From NCBI RefSeq assembly GCF_001049495.1, contig NZ_CDWI01000005.1:1-64000 (forward strand): a stretch of DNA of 64,000 nucleotides. The letters run 5' to 3'. Below are positions 1 through 7,660 of this stretch, piece by piece. A model generated the notes under the pieces. It was not told the DNA's origin. It was given only the letters and a program-made list of their open reading frames with translations, and searched no databases. Every line of letters begins with the position of its first letter. Within the stretch, counting starts at the first letter, position 1. Both the position numbers and the translations under genes were made by a program. The DNA comes from Microbacterium sp. 3J1 (GTDB lineage Bacteria > Actinomycetota > Actinomycetes > Actinomycetales > Microbacteriaceae).

Positions 1-489
1 GTGAACGCAACAAGAATCCGAGGGCGGCATCGTCTCGTCAGCGCCGCGGTCGCGCTCCTGCTCAGCACATCGCTCGCGGGCTGCGGCCTGAGCGTCCCGG
101 CCGATCCCGAAGGCACCCTGCAGAGCGTCACGGGCGGTGAGCTCCGGGTCGGCGTCTCGCCCGATCCCGGCCTGGTCTCGCGCGACGATCCGCCCACCGG
201 CAGCATCCCCGACCTCGTCACGGGGTTCGCCGACAGCCTCGACGCCGAGGTCGACTGGACGATCGGCTCGGAGGAGACCCTCGTGGGGATGCTCGAGCGC
301 GGCGACCTCGACCTCGTCGCGGGCGGCATGACCGACCAGACGCCATGGCTCGACAAGGCGGGAGTGAGTCGCGGGTATCCGGGCATCGACGGAGCCGGCG
401 ACAGGACCCTCGTGATGCTCGTGCCGCTCGGGGAGAACGCGTTCCTCAGCGCGCTCGAGCGCTACCTCGACGAGGAGGTCGGCTCGTGA
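1..489 (+). CDS. short solute-binding-like lipoprotein
   Basis: A 162-residue protein read from a GTG at the first base of the window; the true start could lie upstream. Residues 1-28 form a lipoprotein signal: Arg-rich n-region, hydrophobic stretch and lipobox L-A-G-C with Cys28 as the lipidation site. The remainder (for example GELRVGVSPDPG, then a DLVTGFADSL stretch) resembles the first lobe of family-3 extracellular solute-binding proteins, but these normally run about 250 residues, so this is a half-length form. Its stop overlaps the GTG of the downstream CDF-type transporter, so the two are probably translated together. An anchored sensor or accessory protein for that transporter is an inference; no ligand can be named. 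Confidence 0.7.
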   Translation: MNATRIRGRHRLVSAAVALLLSTSLAGCGLSVPADPEGTLQSVTGGELRVGVSPDPGLVSRDDPPTGSIPDLVTGFADSLDAEVDWTIGSEETLVGMLERGDLDLVAGGMTDQTPWLDKAGVSRGYPGIDGAGDRTLVMLVPLGENAFLSALERYLDEEVGS

Positions 490-1469
490 GCGCGGTCGAT
501 CGGATCGGACGCACCGAGCTCCCTGACGAACAGCAGCGGGCGCTGCGCAAGGCCGTGCGCTGGGAATGGTTCACGATCGCCTACACCTCGGTGACGATCG
601 CCGTGATCGCGCTCGTCGTGGGCAACTCGCAGGCCATGCGCACGGCGTGGATCGAGGACATGCTGTCACTGATCCCGCAGATCGCGTTCCTCGTCGCACT
701 GATGTTCGTCCGGCGGCGGCCCACCCTCACGCATCCGTACGGGTTGCATCGCGCGATGGGGATCGGGCATCTGGTCGCCGGCGTCGCACTGCTCGCCGTC
801 GGCCTCAACCTCGCGCGCGAATCGGTCGTCGGGCTCGTCTCGGGCGAGCACCCGACGATCGGCACCGTGCAGCTGTTCGGCCAGACGATCTGGCTCGGCT
901 GGCTCATGGTCGCCGTCATGGCGGTCGTGATCGTCGGTCCGGTGTTCCTCTACGGACCGGCGAAGGCGAAGCTCGCGCCAGTGCTGCACAACAAGCTGCT
1001 GTACGCGGATGCCGACATGGCCAAGGCCGACTGGCAGACGACCGTCGCCTCGATCGTCGGCGTGCTCGGAGTCGGCGCGGGCGTGTGGTGGCTCGACGGC
1101 GCTGCCGCGCTCTTCATCTCGCTGGGCATCATCTGGGACGGCGCCCGCAACACGAAGACCGCGATCATCGACCTCATGGACCAGCGTGCGCGCACGTACG
1201 ACAGCAAGCACCCGCATCCGCTGGCCGGCGACATCCTGTCGACCATGCGATCCCGACCCTGGGTGAAGGAGGCCTCCGTACGCATGCGCGACCAGGGCCA
1301 GGTCTTCCACATCGAGGCCTTCGTCGTGCCGCGACGCGACCGCATCTCGCTCGAGGAGACGACCGATCTCGCGGCCCGGATCTCGGACCTCGACTGGAAG
1401 GTGCAGGAGGTCGTCATCATCCCCACCGACCGCCTGCCCGAGGGGACCGACAGGTCGGGCCGGGACTGA
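486..1469 (+). CDS. cation diffusion facilitator (CDF)-type transporter
   Basis: About 327 residues starting at a GTG that shares bases with the TGA of the upstream lipoprotein gene (GTGA overlap). Several hydrophobic spans precede a soluble C-terminal domain of about 90 residues ending in VVIIPTDRLPEG, the usual cation-efflux layout. Acidic residues sit in the expected membrane positions: WIEDMLSL in the second span and ADADMAKADW before the fifth. CDF proteins exchange divalent metal ions (Zn, Mn, Fe, Co) for protons at the cytoplasmic membrane. The HPYG motif after the second span is also seen in the family. Substrate metal cannot be read from sequence. Confidence 0.85.
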   Translation: MSAVDRIGRTELPDEQQRALRKAVRWEWFTIAYTSVTIAVIALVVGNSQAMRTAWIEDMLSLIPQIAFLVALMFVRRRPTLTHPYGLHRAMGIGHLVAGVALLAVGLNLARESVVGLVSGEHPTIGTVQLFGQTIWLGWLMVAVMAVVIVGPVFLYGPAKAKLAPVLHNKLLYADADMAKADWQTTVASIVGVLGVGAGVWWLDGAAALFISLGIIWDGARNTKTAIIDLMDQRARTYDSKHPHPLAGDILSTMRSRPWVKEASVRMRDQGQVFHIEAFVVPRRDRISLEETTDLAARISDLDWKVQEVVIIPTDRLPEGTDRSGRD

Positions 1470-1527
1470 TCCGAGCGCCTATTGTTGAGAGACCGCGACA
1501 TTCGCGAACGACACGAAAAGGGTGATC

Positions 1528-1992
1528 ATGGCATCGGACCTCCTCAGCGTCGGCTACGAGGGCCTGAGCATCGACGCACTCGTGTCGCGCCTGCGGATCC
1601 ACGGCGCAACGGTGTTGGCCGATGTTCGCCTCAACGCGATCTCGCGTAAGCAGGGCTTCTCGAAGCGGGCACTCGCTGCGGCGCTGGCCGACGCAGGAAT
1701 CGAGTATCTGCACCTGCCGCAACTCGGCAATCCCAAGGACAACCGGGCCGGCTACGGCGAGCCCGGCACTGCCGCCGGCGATGGCTCTCGAGATGCTTTC
1801 CGAGCGACTCTGTCCACTCCGGAAGCGCAAGATGCGCTGCGGCGCATCAGCGCTGCCAGCGAGTCCGGGCCGGTCGCTGTGTTCTGCTACGAGGCAGACG
1901 AGACCTGCTGCCATCGCCAGCAGGTGCTCGACGCGGTGCGACTCCTCTCGACGGATTCGGCGGTCCCCGAACTCGCCGGCGCGCAGGTCTAG
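1528..1992 (+). CDS. DUF488 domain protein
   Basis: A protein of 154 residues from the ATG at 1528, chosen because AAAAGG lies about 7 bases upstream; a GTG at 1522 is also in frame. It carries the DUF488 signature: GYEG at the start, ADVRLNAISRKQGFSK, the LGNPK region, and the C-terminal FCYEADETCCHR block. DUF488 proteins are small cytoplasmic proteins without an established reaction; the conserved Cys/His residues suggest catalysis or metal binding. Its stop codon and the stop of the gene on the other strand share the tetranucleotide CTAG at 1989-1992, so the two genes converge with no spacer. Confidence 0.85.
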   Translation: MASDLLSVGYEGLSIDALVSRLRIHGATVLADVRLNAISRKQGFSKRALAAALADAGIEYLHLPQLGNPKDNRAGYGEPGTAAGDGSRDAFRATLSTPEAQDALRRISAASESGPVAVFCYEADETCCHRQQVLDAVRLLSTDSAVPELAGAQV

Positions 1993-2843
1993 AACAGGGT
2001 CGGTCCTGCTCGGAAGACATCCGCTCGCCGCGGATAGTACACACCGAGCACGCTGAACTTCGATCGTCGCGACGCCAGTTCGAAGTTGCCGAGGAACAGG
2101 CCGGTTCGTCGACTCGAGTCGCACATCATGCCGACGAACTTCTCGGTGATGATCTGCTTCAGGCGCGTGTCCGATTCTCTCCTCGATCGGTTCTGCAGAG
2201 AGGTGAGTTCCCAATCGAGGATCCGCCCCACATGCGACGAGCATGTCGGCTCCTCGCATACGTAGCGGTAGCGGACCTTGAGACGAGGAGCGACCAGGAC
2301 AGGTGGAACCGCACCCGCTGGGATGAGCGCCGAGGACTCCTTCTCGATCCGAGCAGCCATCTTTCGAACCTGTTCATCACTCCACGGCTGATGCGGCGAG
2401 AACTCCAGCCCCCGGAACTCCTTCGGGAAGACGAGCCCCAGCGATGGGGCCCTGTGGTCGCGTTCGGCCGCACGCATCAGACGGCAGGTCGTCGTCGGCT
2501 CGAGGTCGCGAAGCACCTCGTGGCGATCTCTCCACGGCGGTAGATGACCCACCTTCTGCCATGAGCCCAGCGCTGGTGTGAAACTCTCCCGCCTGGAGTC
2601 GCCGTCGCGGCGACGCACATCGAGCTCGATGATGTCGTACTTCGCGAATTGAGCGTCGTCGCCGAGGTAGCGGAACGCGATCGGATAGAGACGGATCCAT
2701 GTCGGAGTGGGGCCGTCCAGCCGGACCCCTGCCACGCAGACAGTGTCTCCGTACTTCTCGGAGGGCTGCGGTGTCGCCTTGACCGTGATGAGTACCCGAG
2801 CGCGCTCTGCTTCGATTCGCATGGCCCGATCGTAGAGATCCAT
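1989..2843 (-). CDS. conserved protein of unknown function, DUF488 neighbour
   Basis: 284 residues from an ATG at 2843; an internal ATG at 2822 (MRIEAERARVLITV) is an equally good start and neither has a clear ribosome binding site. Soluble, no signal peptide. Visible landmarks are KYGDTVCVAGVRLDG, WIRLYPIAFRYL, and a C-x4-C-x2-H group (CEEPTCSSH) followed by GRILDWELTSL, which could bind zinc. I have the impression, from memory only, that proteins with a KYG..VC.AG and WIRLYP pattern occur beside DUF488 genes elsewhere. Function unknown. The gene converges with the DUF488 gene, their stop codons overlapping by four bases, so they are not co-transcribed, but the pairing may be meaningful. Confidence 0.75.
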   Translation of the reverse strand: MDLYDRAMRIEAERARVLITVKATPQPSEKYGDTVCVAGVRLDGPTPTWIRLYPIAFRYLGDDAQFAKYDIIELDVRRRDGDSRRESFTPALGSWQKVGHLPPWRDRHEVLRDLEPTTTCRLMRAAERDHRAPSLGLVFPKEFRGLEFSPHQPWSDEQVRKMAARIEKESSALIPAGAVPPVLVAPRLKVRYRYVCEEPTCSSHVGRILDWELTSLQNRSRRESDTRLKQIITEKFVGMMCDSSRRTGLFLGNFELASRRSKFSVLGVYYPRRADVFRAGPTLF

Positions 2844-2916
2844 CGGCCAGCGACAAGGGCGTCATGAACGCGTGTCGAGTGTCGACCGGAATACGATCCG
2901 TCCCGGAGATGACGGA

Positions 2917-2956
2917 CGCCCGCCGCACGTGAAAAAGGGAATCCGTGCGGCGGGCG
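2917..2956 (-). terminator. hairpin terminator after the small acidic protein gene
   Basis: Perfect 13-bp inverted repeat, arms 2917-2929 and 2944-2956 (CGCCCGCCGCACG and its complement), with a 14-base loop containing a run of A on the + strand (T on the minus strand). It lies between the stop of the leftward gene ending at 2993 and the start of the leftward gene at 2843, so it probably ends the first and insulates the second. Confidence 0.7.
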
Positions 2957-2992
2957 CCGTGGCCGATCGCGACTGCGGTCGACGGTCTGGGG

Positions 2993-3190
2993 TCAGGCCA
3001 GGTCGTTGAGGTCGATCCTGTCGTCGTCCTCGTCGTCGGCATCCCTGCGGTTGTCCTGTGCGGGTCCGGTGGCGTCCTCGTCGTTCGCGACCGGGTCGTC
3101 CGAGGTCTGACGTCCGACGAGCTCGTCCGGGATCATCGGCGTCTCGTCCGACGTGCCGTCGGCGTCCTGGGTGTTCGAGGAATCTGACAT
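2993..3190 (-). CDS. small acidic disordered protein
   Basis: A 65-residue protein, MSDSSNTQD..., very rich in Asp and Glu and ending DDEDDDRIDLNDLA. The ATG at 3190 is chosen because GGGAG lies 6-8 bases upstream; a longer reading from 3268 is basic and unlike the rest. No Cys, no membrane segment and almost no hydrophobic core, so it is probably disordered. It is followed by a strong hairpin, consistent with a single-gene transcript. Small acidic proteins of this type are common and mostly uncharacterised in Microbacteriaceae; no function is assigned. Confidence 0.65.
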   Translation of the reverse strand: MSDSSNTQDADGTSDETPMIPDELVGRQTSDDPVANDEDATGPAQDNRRDADDEDDDRIDLNDLA

Positions 3191-3291
3191 GGTGTCTCCC
3201 TTCGTCGAGGTTCTCTGGGGTGCAGCCAGCATCCCTCCGCGCTGTCGGGCGCGCGCGCCCCTTGACAACCTTTCGGCCGTCTGCCTGCGGC

Positions 3292-4623
3292 TCAGTGGAA
3301 GGGGCAGCGACCGGATGCCGTCGCCGACCTCACGCGTCCGCCGGAGCGCGGCTTGGTGGGCAGCCGGCGCCTGTTCACGTCGAGCCCCTCGCCGAGGATG
3401 CGCAGTTCAGGGTCGCTGAGCACCGCGATCGCGGCCGAGAGCCCCGCGATCGCGAGCTTCTCGCCGGGGCAGCGGTGCCCGGTCGCCACGTCGGCGCCGC
3501 CGTGCGGGATGAACGCGGCGAGCGCCTCGTAGTCCTCGGCGTCCCGGAAGCGCTCCGGGTCGAAGCGGTCAGGGCGGGCCCAGAATCGGTCGTCGGTGTT
3601 CGTCCCGAGGATGTCGAGCACGACACGTCCCCCCGCATCGACCCGCTCCCCGTCGATCTCGATGTCGTCGGTCGCCCAGCCGGGGAGCATCGGCACGAAC
3701 GGAGCCGTGCGGCGGATCTCCTGTGCGAACATCACGGCGAGAGGGCCTCCGACGACGGCGCCCCGCTCTGCGGTCTCGGCGGCGATGCGATCGCGCCACT
3801 CCGGCCGATCGTGCAGCTCCTTGGCGGCGAAGGCCACGAACCGGGCCACCGCGATCATGGGCCGCATGCTGTTCTGGAGCTCCACGCCGGCGACCTTGGC
3901 CGGCAGGAGCTCGCCGTCCTGATCGCGGTGGTGGGCCCATTCCGCGAGCGCGGTGCCCTCGGTCGCCGGGAGAGTCCCCTGTCGCACCGCCTCGATGAGT
4001 CGCTCCGCGTGCCGGTCTGACCACCACCGGTTCGCCATCGCCGCGAGGTACTCGGGCGAGTAAGGGGATCCGAACCCGTCGACGATCTGCGCGAGCCGCG
4101 CCGACCATCTCGTCTGCGCCGCGGCCGTGCCCGGCACACCGGCCCAGCGCATGATGGCGCGGCCCAGGGCGCCGACGGCGGCGTCGTAGGCGGTGCGGGT
4201 GCCCCCGTCGAGCCACGCCTGACGCTCGGCCTGCCACTCCCGCTCGAGCCACGGGGTGAGCCGCTCGACCTGCTCGTCCTCATAGGCGACGTCCACGAAC
4301 GTGGCCTTGCGGTGACGGTGTGCGGCGCCGTCGAGGCTGTGCACCGACCCGTGGCCGAACAGGCTCTCCTGCACGAGCGCGGGCATCGCGCCGTGGCGGG
4401 CGATGCGGGTCTCGTCGTAGAACAGCTCGACGCCCTCGACGCCGCGCACGAAGACGGCGTCGCTGCCGAGAAGCCGCATGGGCGCAGACCGCGCGTCGGG
4501 ACGCGCGCGACGCCAGATCCGGGGTCCGAATCCGTAGCCGTGGGTGAGCAGGGCGGGTGCATCGTCGCGAGCGAGAGCGCCGAGACGGCGCACGGCCCGC
4601 GCGGGAAGGTCGATGAGTGCCAT
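3292..4623 (-). CDS. CYP152-type cytochrome P450 (fatty-acid peroxygenase-like)
   Basis: 443 residues. Features fit the CYP152 peroxygenases, which use hydrogen peroxide to hydroxylate or decarboxylate fatty acids without a redox partner. The I-helix has an Arg-Pro pair at 254-255 (NSMRPMIAVARF) in place of the usual acid-alcohol pair; in this family the Arg holds the substrate carboxylate. E302-x-x-R305 is the ExxR motif (QEIRRTAPFVP). The heme loop is GGADVATGHRCPGE with ligand Cys385, matching the GHRCPGE form typical of the family. Soluble, no signal peptide. No ferredoxin gene lies nearby, which agrees with peroxide use. Divergent from the SRPBCC gene at 4793. Whether it hydroxylates or makes alkenes cannot be told. 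Confidence 0.88.
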   Translation of the reverse strand: MALIDLPARAVRRLGALARDDAPALLTHGYGFGPRIWRRARPDARSAPMRLLGSDAVFVRGVEGVELFYDETRIARHGAMPALVQESLFGHGSVHSLDGAAHRHRKATFVDVAYEDEQVERLTPWLEREWQAERQAWLDGGTRTAYDAAVGALGRAIMRWAGVPGTAAAQTRWSARLAQIVDGFGSPYSPEYLAAMANRWWSDRHAERLIEAVRQGTLPATEGTALAEWAHHRDQDGELLPAKVAGVELQNSMRPMIAVARFVAFAAKELHDRPEWRDRIAAETAERGAVVGGPLAVMFAQEIRRTAPFVPMLPGWATDDIEIDGERVDAGGRVVLDILGTNTDDRFWARPDRFDPERFRDAEDYEALAAFIPHGGADVATGHRCPGEKLAIAGLSAAIAVLSDPELRILGEGLDVNRRRLPTKPRSGGRVRSATASGRCPFH

Positions 4624-4725
4624 GACACGACGCTCTCAGACACGGGGCGGGTGTTCCAGGGGGAGGCGCGAGCCGAGCGCGTGTGCTAGCGGGCCGGGCG
4701 GGTCTGTGCCGTCCGGCATCCGCTC

Positions 4726-4733
4726 GTCAACCC
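4726..4733 (+). promoter_or_regulatory. GTCAACCC element upstream of the SRPBCC gene
   Basis: GTCAACCC 59 bases before the ATG at 4793. The same octamer or a near copy occurs before several other genes here, always reading toward the gene. It may be a -35 element or regulator site; this is inference from repetition. Confidence 0.35.
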
Positions 4734-4792
4734 CCTGGGTCGAAGGGTGCCGGAGGGGCACGATGCTGACAGGAACGAGGGAAGGAACCGCG

Positions 4793-5230
4793 ATGGCGAA
4801 GAACGTCCGCACGATGAAATGCAGTCCGGACGACGTCTTCCGGGTGCTGGCCGACGGCTGGCTGTACCCGGGATGGGTCGTCGGGGCGTCGCGGATGCGC
4901 GACGTCGATGAGTCCTGGCCTCAGCCCGGGGCCGAGCTGCACCACTCCGTCGGCGTCTGGCCGGCGCTGCTCGACGACACGACCGTCGTCGAGGAATGGT
5001 CGCCTCCGAACCGCATGGTCATGCGCGCCAGGGGATGGCCGATCGGCGAGGCCCGCGTCACCCTCCGCGTGCGCGCGTACGACGGAGGGTCGATGGTGCG
5101 CATCGACGAGGAGCCCGTCAAGGGGCCTGCGACGCTCGTGCCGAGCTTGATCACCACTCCCCTGCTGCGCTGGCGCAACTCCGAGACCCTGCACCGGCTC
5201 GCCTACCTCGCCGAGGGACGCGCCGGCTGA
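4793..5230 (+). CDS. SRPBCC (START-like) family protein
   Basis: 145 residues from the ATG at 4793, preceded by GGGAAGGA at good spacing; an ATG at 4763 is in frame but lacks such a site. The pattern MAKNVRTMKCSPDDVFRVLADGWLYPGWVVGASRMRDVD is the N-terminal strand and helix of polyketide-cyclase/SRPBCC folds, a hydrophobic-ligand-binding alpha/beta barrel. WPQPGAELHHSVGVWP and the strand VEEWSPPNRMVMRARGWP follow in the usual order. Cytosolic; ligand unknown. It lies divergent from the P450 gene and converges with an alcohol dehydrogenase, with a hairpin overlapping its stop codon. Confidence 0.8.
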   Translation: MAKNVRTMKCSPDDVFRVLADGWLYPGWVVGASRMRDVDESWPQPGAELHHSVGVWPALLDDTTVVEEWSPPNRMVMRARGWPIGEARVTLRVRAYDGGSMVRIDEEPVKGPATLVPSLITTPLLRWRNSETLHRLAYLAEGRAG

Positions 5231-5242
5231 TCGGCCGGCGCG
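5219..5242. terminator. bidirectional hairpin between convergent genes
   Basis: Arms 5219-5227 (CGCGCCGGC) and 5234-5242 form a perfect 9-bp stem with a 6-base loop that contains the TGA of the SRPBCC gene. It can serve both this gene and the leftward dehydrogenase ending at 5265. No obvious T-run. Confidence 0.55.
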
Positions 5243-5264
5243 CCCCCTCGTCGTCGGTGGCCCG

Positions 5265-6449
5265 TCAGGCGGCGTCCGGGCGGAGGACGACCTTGATGCA
5301 GCCGTCCTCCTTGCGCTGGAAGGTCTCGTAGAGCGCCGGCGCGTCGTCGAGCGGTGCGTTGTGCGTCGTGAGGTCCATGACGCCGAGCGGATCGTGGAGG
5401 TCTTCGACCAGCGGCATCAGGTCGTCGATCCACCGCTTCACGTTGCACTGCCCCATGCGCAGGCTCACCTGCTTGTCGAACATGGTCTTCATCGGGAGGA
5501 TGTCGGCGTCGCCCGCGTAGACGCCGCTGAGCGACACGGTGCCGCCGCGGCGCACGAGGTCGATCGAGGCGTGCAGGGCGGCCAGACGATCGACTCCCGC
5601 CGTCTCCATCAGCTTCCGCGCGGCAGGGTCGGGCAGCAGGCCGACCGCCTTCTGCACGAGCGACACCCCGGGGTTGCCGTGCGCCTCCATGCCGACGGCG
5701 TCGACGACGGCATCCGCTCCTCGTCCTTCGGTGAGATCCCGCAGCTGCGCGACGACGTCATCGGTCAGGTCGAAGACCTCCGCGCCGTGCCGTGCGGCCA
5801 TCTCGCGCCGCTCGGCGACCGGGTCGACCGCGAGCACGCGATAGCCGCGGTGCGCGCCGACGCGCGCCGCGAATTGCCCGACCGGTCCGAGTCCCATGAC
5901 GGCGAGGGTGCCGCCCTCGGGGACGTCCGCATACTCGACGCCCTGCCAGGCGGTGGGCAGGATGTCGCTGAGGAAGAGGTAGCGCTCGTCCGGCAGATCG
6001 GTGGCCACCTTGATGTGGTTGTAGTCCGCGAGCGGGACCCGCAGGTACTCGGCCTGCCCGCCGGGCACCTGCCCGTACAGCTTCGTGTATCCGAACAGCG
6101 AGGCCCCGCTGCCGTACTCGCGCACCTGGGTCGTCTCGCACTGCGACTGCAGCCCGCGCATGCAGAAGAAGCAGTGGCCGCACGAGATGTTGAACGGCAC
6201 GACGATGCGATCGCCGACGGCGAGCTGAGTCACCTCGCTGCCGACCTCGACGACGACGCCCATGGGCTCATGCCCGAGGACGTCGCCCTTGTCGAGGAAG
6301 GGTCCGAGCAGCTCGTAGAGGTGCAGGTCCGATCCGCAGATCGCCGATGAGGTGATGCGCACGATCGCGTCGGTCGGATGCTCGATGACCGGATCGGGCA
6401 CCTCCTCGACCGCCACGTTCCGGGTGCCCTGCCAGGTGAGTGCCTTCAT
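5265..6449 (-). CDS. zinc-dependent alcohol dehydrogenase family protein
   Basis: 394 residues from the ATG at 6449, chosen for the strong GAGGAGG 6-7 bases upstream. Medium-chain dehydrogenase: catalytic zinc ligands in ICGSDLHLY (Cys) and GHEPMG (His-Glu), structural zinc loop CGHCFFCMRGLQSQC with four Cys, and Rossmann motif GLGPVG. The length (about 390) and the CGSDLHLY motif match the glutathione-independent formaldehyde dehydrogenase-like subgroup, which keeps a tightly bound NAD. A second member lies at 17197-18345. Substrate unknown; aldehyde or alcohol oxidation in the cytoplasm is expected. A GTCAACCC element lies 65 bases upstream. Confidence 0.85.
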   Translation of the reverse strand: MKALTWQGTRNVAVEEVPDPVIEHPTDAIVRITSSAICGSDLHLYELLGPFLDKGDVLGHEPMGVVVEVGSEVTQLAVGDRIVVPFNISCGHCFFCMRGLQSQCETTQVREYGSGASLFGYTKLYGQVPGGQAEYLRVPLADYNHIKVATDLPDERYLFLSDILPTAWQGVEYADVPEGGTLAVMGLGPVGQFAARVGAHRGYRVLAVDPVAERREMAARHGAEVFDLTDDVVAQLRDLTEGRGADAVVDAVGMEAHGNPGVSLVQKAVGLLPDPAARKLMETAGVDRLAALHASIDLVRRGGTVSLSGVYAGDADILPMKTMFDKQVSLRMGQCNVKRWIDDLMPLVEDLHDPLGVMDLTTHNAPLDDAPALYETFQRKEDGCIKVVLRPDAA

Positions 6450-6513
6450 CGTCCGTCCTCCTCGAAAAGTCGTCGGACAGCCACCCTCCACGGGTCGCGC
6501 GCGATCGGGCAGA

Positions 6514-6521
6514 GGGTTGAC
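6514..6521 (-). promoter_or_regulatory. GTCAACCC element upstream of the dehydrogenase gene
   Basis: On the minus strand this reads GTCAACCC, 65 bases before the ATG at 6449. Same element as at 4726, and here too followed by a CTG. Confidence 0.35.
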
Positions 6522-6688
6522 AGGACGGATGCCGTGAGCGAGACAGCCCGTTGTGCGGCGCTTTCACCGGTGGGAGACTTGCGCCAGCGGCGCTCACTGG
6601 GGTGCGTCGCCTGCGACCAGGGAGCGCTCATGCGCGGTCCGATTGTCTCGAAACGGTGTCATCGTGTGCCCTGCGGGGGTGAGCGGCC

Positions 6689-7660
6689 ATGAGTGACTCG
6701 CGGGTCGTACGCCCGGCGGGCGGCGGGTGGGAGGTCGCCTCGGCGCTGGTCCGTGGCACCTCGTCCTCGACGCACGCGACGCAGACCGAGGCGATCGACG
6801 CCGCGCGCTTGCAGCTCGCGCGCACAGGGGGCGAGATCCGCATCTGCGGGCGCGACGGTCTGATCCGCCGGACCATCCGCACACCCGCACGTCCCACCAC
6901 GCCGACCGCGACGCAGTCATCCCCACCCGTGCCCGCGGCCGCGCCCGCATCTCCACCCGCATCCGTCGACCCTGTCGCGGGGCTGGAAGACGCGGCAGCG
7001 GTGCTCGACTCGATGAGGGCGAACGCGAAGGGCGAGCGCTTCGACGCGGACGGCGACGGGCAGGATGATGGCGAGGCCGTCGTCACCCGCATCCTCGCCG
7101 CGAACGACGGGAGCCCGACGAGCCTGTTCTTCCAGGGCGCAGGAGCGTTCATCACACTCGTACTGCTGGTCGTCCTGCCTGCGCTCGCGGCGGTCCTCGG
7201 CATCTCGATCCGTGGGAGCGAGGCGCTCGGCAGCACGTACTGGACGGTGTTCGTCGCCACGCTCGCCTGGTCGGGCGGGATCGCCTTCGCCACCTTCGTC
7301 TTCCGTCTCAAGCCCGCCGGGTGGGACGTGGGCATGGGCACTCTCGTCGTGGGAGCGGGGTTCTCCGTGTCGAGCATGCTGGCGGCGCTTCTCGGCGGTG
7401 CGACCATGCTGGTGCCCTCGAACCTCGCCCTGCCCGATCTCTATCGCGTGTTCGTTCAGGCCCCGAAGAACCGGCAGACTCTCTTCGCCGCCATCATCGT
7501 GATCGTCGCGGGCCTGATCTGGTTCATCTTCCTCGCGGGACTCGCAAGCTATGGCGTCGTCGGGCTCTTCCTCGGCGCCGTCGCCGGAGTGGCGATCGGG
7601 CTGCAGGCCGCCCACCGCGTACGGAGAGCATTCGCGCACCCCGGAGGAGAATCGCCGTGA
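6689..7660 (+). CDS. DUF2188 domain membrane protein
   Basis: 323 residues. Residues 1-65 match the DUF2188 pattern: VVRPAGGGWEVASALVRGTSSSTHATQTEAIDAARLQLARTGGEIRICGRDGLIR. A Pro/Ala-rich linker (about 68-95) follows, then a short soluble region and a C-terminal half with about four hydrophobic spans (around 150-170, 185-205, 215-240, 275-315). DUF2188 normally occurs as a free small protein, so its fusion to a membrane domain is notable. The stop overlaps the GTG of the downstream tandem hydrolase by three bases, so the two proteins probably act together at the membrane. No catalytic motif recognised. Confidence 0.75.
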   Translation: MSDSRVVRPAGGGWEVASALVRGTSSSTHATQTEAIDAARLQLARTGGEIRICGRDGLIRRTIRTPARPTTPTATQSSPPVPAAAPASPPASVDPVAGLEDAAAVLDSMRANAKGERFDADGDGQDDGEAVVTRILAANDGSPTSLFFQGAGAFITLVLLVVLPALAAVLGISIRGSEALGSTYWTVFVATLAWSGGIAFATFVFRLKPAGWDVGMGTLVVGAGFSVSSMLAALLGGATMLVPSNLALPDLYRVFVQAPKNRQTLFAAIIVIVAGLIWFIFLAGLASYGVVGLFLGAVAGVAIGLQAAHRVRRAFAHPGGESP

